Source of the DNA: an uncultured Eubacterium sp.
GTDB taxonomy: Bacteria; Bacillota; Clostridia; Peptostreptococcales; Anaerovoracaceae
Assembly: GCA_937966095.1 (NCBI GenBank)
Contig: CALCKF010000081.1
Location: forward strand, 1-5,395
DNA length: 5,395 nt
Direction: 5' to 3'
This document shows positions 1-5,395 of this stretch, piece after piece (position 1 is the first letter of the stretch; each line of letters starts with the position of its first letter). The position numbers were made by a program, and so were the translations under genes. The notes under the pieces were generated by a model that saw only the letters and a program-made list of their open reading frames with translations, searched no databases and was not told the origin of the DNA.

Positions 1-1261
1 CTGCTATTTCTTTATCCTCCGCCTCATTTTCCTGATACGAGGCATACCTTGGCAGGATCTCTTCTGCCCGGCCGCAGATATATCTGGCATTTACTATACC
101 GTTTATCACAGCGTTCCTGTTGGCATCTGTTACAGCTTCTCTTACAGTTTCAACACCTATTACAGCTTCTGCGATATCTGCACAGTAAAGGCCTATACTC
201 CCAACGCCACAGTACAAGTCCAGCAGTATGGGCTTTGCTCCGTTCCTTTCTGAAATGCAGTATTCACGGACCTTATCGTAAAGTCGCTCCGCCTGTATCG
301 GATTGACCTGATAAAAGCTGGCAGGAGATATCTCGAATTGCAGATGTCCTATGATATCCTTTATGACACTCTTTCCGGCCACTACGATATTTTTATCTCC
401 CATGACATCTCCTCCATTACGATACGAAGCACCTTGTCCGCCGAAGTCTGCACTCTTTCGTATATTCAGAACGACACTTTCCAGAGAATATCCGGCATCA
501 TATATGGCATCATCCATCATACCGATAAGCTTCTGTATATTAGGTATCCCTTTTCCGTTTATCACCAGGATAGCCATTACTTCGCCTGTCCTGAAGCCGC
601 TTTTTACTATAAGATGACGGATCAGGCCCTTATCCCATTTGGGATCCCATGCTGTTATGTTGTCCTCCTTCATAAATCGGCGTAATGCATCGGCAGCCGC
701 CATGGCAGCCATTGACTGCAGCCGGCAGTCCTGACAATCCACTACATCATGGCTTTTATGCCTGTAAAATCCGACTTTAGTATCGCCCAGATTTTCCACT
801 ACGCCTCCTTTTCTTGTTATTATCCCGCCTGTGGTTACCGGGAACTGTGCCTTGTTCCTGTATCTAAACGGCCCGTATCCGTTATTATCATCTTTTTTCA
901 TTCCTGTTATCGGCCTCATCTGCGGATCTTCTATACACGCTATCCGCTCCAGCCGGTCCCTTACCTGTCTCTCTTTTAATGCAAGCTGTGCACCATATCC
1001 GATACGGCTGTAAGGGCATCCTCCGCATCCCTGCTCCAGAGAAACACAGCCAAAGTCATCTGTCCTGTCTGCGGAAGCTTCTATTATCTCCATGAGCTTA
1101 GCAGATCCATAGCGTTTCTTTACCTTTACAAGCTCGGCTCTGACAACATCTCCCGGCACTGTCCCCTCGACAAATACCACAAATCCGTCAGCTTTTCCTA
1201 TACCCTGGCCTTCACTGCTCATGTCTTCTATTTTTACTGTTACTGTCTGTCCTTTTTCCAT
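1..1261 (-). CDS. rlmD: 23S rRNA (uracil-C5)-methyltransferase, RlmD/RlmCD (RumA) family, 3' end cut by window edge
   Basis: The reading frame stays open from ATG at 1261 to the left edge, giving 420 residues without the C-terminus. Family members use S-adenosylmethionine to make 5-methyluridine in 23S rRNA (U1939, and also U747 in the Gram-positive RlmCD type). Residues 1-60 form a TRAM RNA-binding domain. The iron-sulfur ligands are visible as C72, C79 and C82 (the last two in CGGC), with C179 (or C176) as the fourth. SFYQVN is at 315-320 and the AdoMet-binding loop LLDLYCGVGSIGL at 346-358. The last visible residues are an acidic linker (QENEAEDKE). The catalytic Cys motif (DPPRKGCD type) and final Glu should lie beyond the edge, so catalysis cannot be confirmed. 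The gene follows corA by 9 bases and is probably cotranscribed with it. The family call is secure; the exact target uridine, and so the symbol, is inferred. Confidence 0.92.
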   Translation of the reverse strand, partial: MEKGQTVTVKIEDMSSEGQGIGKADGFVVFVEGTVPGDVVRAELVKVKKRYGSAKLMEIIEASADRTDDFGCVSLEQGCGGCPYSRIGYGAQLALKERQVRDRLERIACIEDPQMRPITGMKKDDNNGYGPFRYRNKAQFPVTTGGIITRKGGVVENLGDTKVGFYRHKSHDVVDCQDCRLQSMAAMAAADALRRFMKEDNITAWDPKWDKGLIRHLIVKSGFRTGEVMAILVINGKGIPNIQKLIGMMDDAIYDAGYSLESVVLNIRKSADFGGQGASYRNGGDVMGDKNIVVAGKSVIKDIIGHLQFEISPASFYQVNPIQAERLYDKVREYCISERNGAKPILLDLYCGVGSIGLYCADIAEAVIGVETVREAVTDANRNAVINGIVNARYICGRAEEILPRYASYQENEAEDKEIA

Positions 1262-1267
1262 GCTATT

Positions 1268-1272
1268 TCCTT
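1268..1272 (-). promoter_or_regulatory. Ribosome binding site of rlmD, overlapping the corA stop codon
   Basis: AAGGA lies 6 bases before the ATG at 1261, and its first two bases are the last two of the corA TAA stop (1271-1273). A ribosome finishing corA would stop on this site, which suggests coupled translation. The site also supports this ATG as the start. Confidence 0.75.
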
Positions 1273-2134
1273 AAAACCACTTTTTCCTTTTGAAAATTAT
1301 TATCTCTATTATCACTACAACTACTGCCAGCACACCTGTAAAAAGATATCCGTACCGGAACCCCAGCTCCGGCATTATCCTGAAATTCATGCCGTACCAG
1401 CCTGCTATCAGAGTAAGCGGCATAAATATAGTTGTGACTATCGTCAGCAGCTGCATCACTTTATTCTGGCCTGAGCTTATCTTTGACTGATATATATCTC
1501 TTATCTGCAAGGCATATTCGCTCATTTCTCTGGAATCATGATAAAGCCTGTCGACTTTGTTGCTGAGATATGAAAACAGCTGGCGTTCCTTTTCCTTCTG
1601 CGCTCTTGTCATAGCTGCCTCCAGTACATCCGTCACGTCAGCGAGAAGCTTGTAATATCCGCTCATTTTTCTTATCTCTTTCCTGTATCTGGCAACGAAA
1701 CCATCGAAATCGTCCGGAAGATCCGATATATCATCCGTAACCATATCTTCCACTGAATCCAGCTTTCTTTCATAATCCTCAAGAAATAACAGATCATCCC
1801 TCACCAGATATTCCAGCAGCTCCAGCATTATAAGGAAAGGTGACTCTCCTTCAAAGCTTTCCTCACGAGCCATCTCATGGAATATACCTTCCGCTTTTTT
1901 TTCATCGTCTATTATGATAAGCCTGTCTTCGTCCAGATAAAACCCGCATTTCAACATATTTGATGAAAAATCCTCCTTATCGGGTATCACCAATGTACCT
2001 ACTACACAGCTCCCGAACATATCAGCGCTACAATGCTTCATGCTTTCCAGATTACGCATCAGCAGCCTGTGTCCTGTCAGTTCTCTGTGTCTTTCCATAA
2101 ATTCCTCTGTAGACAATAATTCAAGCTTATTCAT
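1271..2134 (-). CDS. CorA-family divalent metal ion (Mg2+/Co2+) transporter
   Basis: This 287-residue protein has the C-terminal hallmark of CorA channels, the YGMNF motif (247-251) at the end of the first membrane helix (about 228-247). MPEL (254-257) follows in the periplasm-side loop, then a second helix (about 261-281) and a basic KRKKWF tail. Family members form pentamers in the cytoplasmic membrane, with a large cytoplasmic N-terminal funnel whose long stalk helix leads into the first membrane helix; here 145-227 looks like that helical stalk. The N-terminal domain is short (CorA proteins are usually somewhat over 300 residues), diverged and rich in Asp/Glu, including DDISDLPDDFD at 134-144. 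The start is ATG at 2134, 5 bases after the whiA stop. AAAGGAG lies 11 bases upstream, and a second AAGGA only 2 bases upstream. Transport of Mg2+ is the default guess; Co2+, Ni2+ or Zn2+ efflux (ZntB-like) cannot be excluded. No symbol is given because the ion is unknown. Confidence 0.9.
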   Translation of the reverse strand: MNKLELLSTEEFMERHRELTGHRLLMRNLESMKHCSADMFGSCVVGTLVIPDKEDFSSNMLKCGFYLDEDRLIIIDDEKKAEGIFHEMAREESFEGESPFLIMLELLEYLVRDDLLFLEDYERKLDSVEDMVTDDISDLPDDFDGFVARYRKEIRKMSGYYKLLADVTDVLEAAMTRAQKEKERQLFSYLSNKVDRLYHDSREMSEYALQIRDIYQSKISSGQNKVMQLLTIVTTIFMPLTLIAGWYGMNFRIMPELGFRYGYLFTGVLAVVVVIIEIIIFKRKKWF

Positions 2135-2139
2135 ATTCC

Positions 2140-3081
2140 TTACAGCTCCTTTGCAATTTCTTCTATTCGTCTGAGCCTGTTGTTTATTCCCGATTTTGAT
2201 AACGGAGGATCCATGAGCCTTCCCAGTTCCTCTATCCCGATATCCGGATTTTCAAGTCTCAGTTCCGCAGCCTCCCTGAGCTTTGCTGACAGGAAATCAA
2301 GTCCCCGCCTTTCCTGTATCCTCTTTATACTCCTTATCTGATTTTCCGCCGCTTTTATGGCTTTGTCTATATTGGCATTATCAAGGTTATTGAGTCTGTA
2401 TGTCTGTGACCTTATACCCTTCAGCATCATCACATCGTCAAATCTGAAAAACTGATTTGAAGCTCCCATTATACCTATAACATCACGGACCTGCTCTCCC
2501 GACTTGAGATAAACTCCGTATCCTTTTTTTCTTGTAACGATTTTCGCACTTATATCTACAAATGTGTTCATAAGCTTTCTGAGGTCCCTGGCAAGAATTT
2601 CCGTCCCCGTATCTATCTCAAAATGATATTCTTTCTCCGGATTGTTCACCGTTCCACCTGCGAGGAAGGCTCCTCTGAGATAGGCTTTCCTGCAGCATTT
2701 GGTCCTCACAAGTCCTTCATATATCCCGTCACTTATCACATTCATACCTTCTTTTACCATGAGTATGCCTGTTTCCCTGAGTATCTGTTCGCTAAGATCC
2801 TCAGGCCCTATGGAAAGTATATATGCATGCCCTCTCTTCAGGGAATTTGCCTGTCCCATACTTACAGAAGTATCGATGGAAAAATAATTTTTTATCATCA
2901 TTTTGTAATGCCTTGCCACTGCAGGGCTGGATGTTGTCATAACTATCTTGAAGCGGCCGCCTCCTATAAGCTGTATACTTCCTGCTATGCGCATGAATCC
3001 TGCTATCTCAGCCAGCATGCAGCATTTTTTTTCAGGCATTATTCTCGCCAGTTCATTTTTTGTCTCAGATGAAAATGACAT
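2140..3081 (-). CDS. whiA: DNA-binding protein WhiA
   Basis: The 313-residue length and whole architecture match WhiA. The family start (MSFSSETKNELARI) is followed by a LAGLIDADG-homing-endonuclease-like domain. Its signature is CCRKAYLRGAFLAGGTVNNP (129-148) and then YHFEI (152-156). A C-terminal helix-turn-helix domain (about 258-310) includes LSAKLREAAELR and the recognition region PPLSKSGINNRLRRI. WhiA is a sporulation regulator in Streptomyces and affects cell division and chromosome segregation in Bacillus subtilis; it has no nuclease activity. ATG at 3081 is preceded by GGGAGG with a 5-base spacer. The gene follows rapZ as in many Gram-positive bacteria. The two are separated by 112 bases with a terminator, so whiA may need readthrough or its own promoter. 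The corA start lies 5 bases past its stop codon. Confidence 0.97.
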   Translation of the reverse strand: MSFSSETKNELARIMPEKKCCMLAEIAGFMRIAGSIQLIGGGRFKIVMTTSSPAVARHYKMMIKNYFSIDTSVSMGQANSLKRGHAYILSIGPEDLSEQILRETGILMVKEGMNVISDGIYEGLVRTKCCRKAYLRGAFLAGGTVNNPEKEYHFEIDTGTEILARDLRKLMNTFVDISAKIVTRKKGYGVYLKSGEQVRDVIGIMGASNQFFRFDDVMMLKGIRSQTYRLNNLDNANIDKAIKAAENQIRSIKRIQERRGLDFLSAKLREAAELRLENPDIGIEELGRLMDPPLSKSGINNRLRRIEEIAKEL

Positions 3082-3086
3082 ATTTA

Positions 3087-3092
3087 CCTCCC
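3087..3092 (-). promoter_or_regulatory. Strong ribosome binding site of whiA
   Basis: GGGAGG lies 5 bases before the whiA ATG. Its strength means whiA does not depend on coupling to rapZ, in keeping with the terminator-containing gap upstream. Confidence 0.8.
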
Positions 3093-3116
3093 GTTGTTTC
3101 CTGCCGATGTCATTCT

Positions 3117-3150
3117 AAATCAAAAACCTCTCCGATATATTCAGAGAGGT
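3117..3150 (-). terminator. Intrinsic (Rho-independent) terminator between rapZ and whiA
   Basis: Read on the minus strand, ACCTCTCTGA (3150-3141) pairs with TCGGAGAGGT (3135-3126). This is a 10-bp stem with one T-G wobble, around the 5-base loop ATATA. TTTT, then GATTT, follows directly after the stem. The U-rich tail lies on the minus strand only, so the orientation matches the genes. It sits 43 bases after the rapZ stop and 35 bases (to the end of the T tract) before the whiA start. It probably ends or reduces the murB-PHP-rapZ transcript. How strong it is cannot be read from sequence. Confidence 0.75.
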
Positions 3151-3193
3151 CATACCGCATCGTTGCCGCCATTTCGAAAGCATGAAATCCCCT

Positions 3194-4039
3194 CTAAAGA
3201 TCCCGGTGCTCCAAAGTTGTCCTTCTTCCATTCTCACGAAGCCTGCTGTTCAGCTCATTGGCCACAGCCACAGATCTGTGGTGTCCTCCGGTACAGCCTA
3301 TGCAGACTGTCAGACTGTATTTGCCCTCCTTTATATAAAAAGGGATAAGCATCTGTATCATATCCATTGCTTTCTGCAGAAAATCCTGGGTTATCTGATG
3401 TTTGAGCACATAATTTCGTACCTTGGCATTGTTTCCGGTAAGAGGCCTCAGAGATTTGACATAATAAGGATTCGGTATGAATCTCATATCAAAAACAAAA
3501 TCAGCTGCTATCGGAGTTCCTTTTTTATAACCGAATGACATTATATTTATCATGAATGTCTCACTGGTCTCCTCCGATGTGAGAAGATGCTTTATCTCAT
3601 CCCAAAGCCGCGCTGTCTTCATGTTGGATGTGTCTATTATATAATCGGCCCTTTTCCTCAGTATTTCCAGCCTTTCCCGCTCACGCTTCAGTCCGGCTGC
3701 GGCAGAGCCGCCTTCTGAGAGAGGATGAGACCTTCTTGTCTCATTATATCTCTTTATCAGCGTTCTGTCGGATGCCTCCAGATAAAGTATCTTGTAATCT
3801 ATTTCGCTTTTTTCCATCTCTTCCAGAGCTTCCTTGAGATCATCAAACAGCTTTCCGCCTCTCACATCGATAACGAAAGCCGCCTTATCTATCCCCTTTC
3901 CTCCGGAAGTCAGATCCACAAAGCTCTTTATCAGAGCCGGCGGCATATTGTCTATACAGTAATAGCCCATATCTTCAAGACAGTCGACAGCCTGTGTCTT
4001 TCCTGCGCCTGACAATCCCGTAACTATTATTACCTTCAT
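3194..4039 (-). CDS. rapZ: RapZ/YvcJ-family nucleotide-binding regulator (RNase adapter)
   Basis: The protein has 281 residues (E. coli RapZ has 284). The N-terminal P-loop domain shows Walker A GLSGAGKT (8-15) and a Walker B-like VIDVRGG (56-62). The C-terminal domain keeps the family blocks: SFGYKKGTPIAADFVFDMRF (168-187), NPYY (190-193), RPLTG (198-202) and CIGCTGGHHRSV (246-257). In E. coli, RapZ binds glucosamine-6-phosphate and directs RNase E to the sRNA GlmZ. In B. subtilis, YvcJ hydrolyses nucleotides and affects competence. GlmZ is not expected in Clostridia, so the local target is unknown. ATG at 4039 overlaps the stop of the PHP gene (ATGA) and follows GAGGAG by 5 bases, which fixes the start. 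Position 192 is Tyr where E. coli has His190 by motif alignment. The family assignment is very secure; the role here is inferred. Confidence 0.96.
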   Translation of the reverse strand: MKVIIVTGLSGAGKTQAVDCLEDMGYYCIDNMPPALIKSFVDLTSGGKGIDKAAFVIDVRGGKLFDDLKEALEEMEKSEIDYKILYLEASDRTLIKRYNETRRSHPLSEGGSAAAGLKRERERLEILRKRADYIIDTSNMKTARLWDEIKHLLTSEETSETFMINIMSFGYKKGTPIAADFVFDMRFIPNPYYVKSLRPLTGNNAKVRNYVLKHQITQDFLQKAMDMIQMLIPFYIKEGKYSLTVCIGCTGGHHRSVAVANELNSRLRENGRRTTLEHRDL

Positions 4040-4788
4040 TTTTTCTCCTCTATGTTCACTATCCTGCTGAGATCAAGTCCTGCTCTGACCGCCCTCTCCA
4101 CACCTTCCGCGAAATCACCTACCCTGTCGGGAGAATGGGCATCACTGCTTATTATAAACTTCACATCCTCTACCTGCGCTGCCGTTCTGATCTCTTCCTC
4201 TGTCATATGACCATGCCATGTATTTATTTCCATAAGAGTATCTGTTTCAGCACATACTTCAGCTATGGCCCCTATATCGAACGGGCCCTTGTCTCCAGGA
4301 TGTGTCAGTATCGATATATCGTTCTCACGGAGAGCTCTTATCACCATTTCAGTATTTTTTTCTTTAAGCTTCTCCTCTCCGTATTTAAGCCCTTTGTTCC
4401 AGAGCCAGTTTCTTATGCATCTGCAGCCAAACAGACCGTAATGATAGCCTGCGATTATAAAATCAAACTCCTCAAATTCCTCGGGAGTCACATCAAGTCC
4501 GTTTCCACCCTCGACTATATTCGCCTCAACGCTCATCTTCACATTGAGCTTCGGATATTTTACATTCATACGTTCTATATCATTTCTTATATTCACTATG
4601 TCGTTTCTGTTTATCCCGTAAAACAGATGTCCAGGTCCGTGATCGGATATAGCTATGTATTCAAGGCCTTTATTGAATGCCTCTCTTACATTATCTTCTA
4701 CAGATCCCTTTCCATGTGAATATGTCGTATGGGTATGCAGATCATAGACGAGTCTGTACCTGTCTGACATCTTTTCACCATTATCCAA
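4036..4788 (-). CDS. PHP-domain metal-dependent phosphoesterase (YcdX/histidinol-phosphatase-like)
   Basis: The protein has 250 residues, essentially all one PHP domain. The expected metal ligands are present: DLHTHTTYSHG (16-26; H18, H20, H25), ISDHGPGH (47-54; D49, H50), SVEANI (86-91; E88), AGYH (H116), LTHPGDKG (161-168; H163) and SSDAHSPDRVGDF (214-226; D216, H218). This makes it a likely active cytoplasmic phosphatase or phosphodiesterase with up to three metal ions. Histidinol phosphatase is possible, but no his genes are nearby and the single-domain YcdX type is closer; its substrate is unknown. The start is TTG at 4788, overlapping murB by 8 bases, with GGAGG 9 bases upstream. An in-frame ATG at 4770 (residue 7) has only a weak GGTGA and is the alternative. 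Overlaps at both ends tie it to murB and rapZ, hinting at an envelope-precursor role by inference only. Confidence 0.9.
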   Translation of the reverse strand: MDNGEKMSDRYRLVYDLHTHTTYSHGKGSVEDNVREAFNKGLEYIAISDHGPGHLFYGINRNDIVNIRNDIERMNVKYPKLNVKMSVEANIVEGGNGLDVTPEEFEEFDFIIAGYHYGLFGCRCIRNWLWNKGLKYGEEKLKEKNTEMVIRALRENDISILTHPGDKGPFDIGAIAEVCAETDTLMEINTWHGHMTEEEIRTAAQVEDVKFIISSDAHSPDRVGDFAEGVERAVRAGLDLSRIVNIEEKK

Positions 4789-5395
4789 TTATCCTTACCT
4801 CCGTCTCTAACTTTACCCCGAATTCATCAAAAACTCTGGCCTGTACGATCTCCATAAGCTGCAGTATATCCGCAGCAGTTGCTCCGCCCCTGTTGATTAT
4901 AAACCCGCTGTGTAGCTCTGAAACCTGGGCTCCTCCTACAGAAAGCCCCTTCAGTCCGGCATCCTGTATCAGCTTGCCGGCAAAGTGCCCATGAGGTCTT
5001 TTAAAAAAACTGCCTGCACTGGGGAAATTTACCGGCTGCTTGGAATTTCTCTTTTCTGCAAGTTCAGCCATCCTGCTGCGTATGATGTCCGCGTCTCCGT
5101 TTTCCAGCTTCAGCTCCACTTCCACCACCACGTCTTCCGACTCATGCAGGACCGTATGTCTGTATCCCATCTGCAGGTCTTCCGCCTTCATGTGGAATTC
5201 ACGAAGACCGTCTTTCGAAACTATTTTTGCTCTGGAAAGTATCATCGACATTTCTCCATCATACGCACCTGCATTCATGAACACAGCGCCTCCTATGGAT
5301 CCGGGGATCCCTGAGGCGAATTCAAAGCCTGTGAGACTTCCGGCTGCCGCAGCTCTGGCCACAGCCGACATAAGCGCCCCGCTTCCGCATATGAG
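4781..5395 (-). CDS. murB: UDP-N-acetylenolpyruvoylglucosamine reductase MurB, 5' end cut by window edge
   Basis: MurB is a cytoplasmic FAD enzyme that uses NADPH to reduce UDP-GlcNAc-enolpyruvate to UDP-N-acetylmuramate, the second step of peptidoglycan precursor synthesis. The frame is open to the right edge, so about 204 residues are seen and roughly the first 100 (most of the first FAD-binding lobe) are missing. ATG at 5371 is internal and not the start. Visible blocks, numbered from the edge, are FEFASGIPGSIGGAVFMNAG (24-43), MGYRH (76-80, with catalytic-site Arg79), SAGSFFKRP (126-134, with Ser129 as the proton donor) and LETEVRIIG (196-204, with Glu199 as the catalytic acid). The compact C-terminal domain suggests a type II MurB as in other Gram-positives. 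All catalytic residues expected in this part are present. It is the upstream member of the cluster seen here. Confidence 0.96.
   Translation of the reverse strand, partial: LICGSGALMSAVARAAAAGSLTGFEFASGIPGSIGGAVFMNAGAYDGEMSMILSRAKIVSKDGLREFHMKAEDLQMGYRHTVLHESEDVVVEVELKLENGDADIIRSRMAELAEKRNSKQPVNFPSAGSFFKRPHGHFAGKLIQDAGLKGLSVGGAQVSELHSGFIINRGGATAADILQLMEIVQARVFDEFGVKLETEVRIIG
4798..4802 (-). promoter_or_regulatory. Ribosome binding site inside murB that supports a TTG start for the PHP gene
   Basis: GGAGG, within a purine-rich GGAGGTAAGG, lies 9 bases before TTG at 4788, an optimal distance. From the alternative ATG at 4770 it would be 27 bases away, too far. The site is inside the last codons of murB, which encode the catalytic Glu-Val-Arg segment. 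Confidence 0.7.

Noticed and set aside
1..1261. Possible non-coding or broken region at the left end, where no complete minus-strand frame closes
   Set aside because: Direct translation of the minus strand from 1261 gives one uninterrupted frame with TRAM, iron-sulfur and AdoMet motifs. It merely runs off the window.
3100..3135. A promoter for whiA with a -10 like TAGAAT just after the terminator
   Set aside because: No acceptable -35 lies 16-18 bases upstream (that space is the terminator stem), so it is too weak to annotate.
3165..3183. Short inverted repeat ATTTC...GAAAT with an internal TTTCGAAA palindrome
   Set aside because: Five base pairs of AT-rich stem without a U tract or second copy; no support as a regulatory site.
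3144..3196. An antiterminator formed by AGAGG at the rapZ stop codon pairing with CCTCT of the terminator arm
   Set aside because: Only five base pairs over a long distance, without extension; likely chance.
4135..4719. A 194-residue open frame on the plus strand, and smaller plus-strand frames at 338-685, 2623-3072, 3182-3538 and 4985-5314
   Set aside because: All lie antisense to well-recognised minus-strand genes, resemble no family I know, have no good ribosome binding sites, and have compositions (rich in Ser, His, Tyr, Cys) typical of shadow frames.
5294..5312. Clustered GGATCC/GGGATCCC palindromes
   Set aside because: They fall in conserved murB codons for Gly-Ile-Pro-Gly-Ser and are explained by coding.
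1..5395. CRISPR arrays, tRNA/rRNA genes, insertion sequences, phage or defence genes
   Set aside because: No repeated units, transposase motifs or RNA gene signatures seen; the window is filled by conserved housekeeping genes.

Overview
This window carries a compact run of six genes, all on the minus strand. They read right to left: murB (its 5' end lies beyond the right edge), a PHP-domain phosphoesterase, rapZ (yvcJ), whiA, a CorA-type divalent-metal channel, and an RlmD/RlmCD-type 23S rRNA uracil-C5 methyltransferase (its 3' end lies beyond the left edge). The murB, PHP, rapZ, whiA order, the strong Shine-Dalgarno sites, frequent ATA and AGA/AGG codons and moderate-to-low GC point to Bacillota, class Clostridia, probably Lachnospiraceae or a relative. 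That placement is inferred from gene order and protein style, not from a database search.

Layout by region. 4781-5395: murB, visible from just before the FAD-binding 'FASGIPG' region to the stop codon. 4036-4788: the PHP gene, whose TTG start overlaps the end of murB by 8 bases. 3194-4039: rapZ, overlapping the PHP gene by 4 bases (ATGA). 3082-3193: the only real intergenic gap, 112 bases, holding a well-formed intrinsic terminator and then the whiA ribosome binding site. 2140-3081: whiA. 1271-2134: corA-like, 5 bases after whiA. 1-1261: methyltransferase, 9 bases after corA, with its ribosome binding site on the corA stop codon. No stretch of 300 bases lacks a gene. I see no RNA gene, repeat array, CRISPR, insertion sequence or origin.

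How the genes work together. MurB makes UDP-N-acetylmuramate, the committed peptidoglycan precursor. RapZ homologues are nucleotide-binding regulators tied to amino-sugar supply in E. coli. WhiA is linked to cell division and chromosome segregation. The right-hand half therefore looks like a cell-envelope and growth-control cluster. The overlaps suggest that murB, PHP and rapZ are translationally coupled. The terminator after rapZ probably lowers or separates expression of the whiA, corA, rlmD part.

I found no convincing undescribed system. The points most worth a second look are the uncharacterised PHP enzyme locked between murB and rapZ, the terminator in the rapZ-whiA gap where many relatives carry yvcK, and a Tyr in RapZ at a position that is His in the E. 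coli protein.
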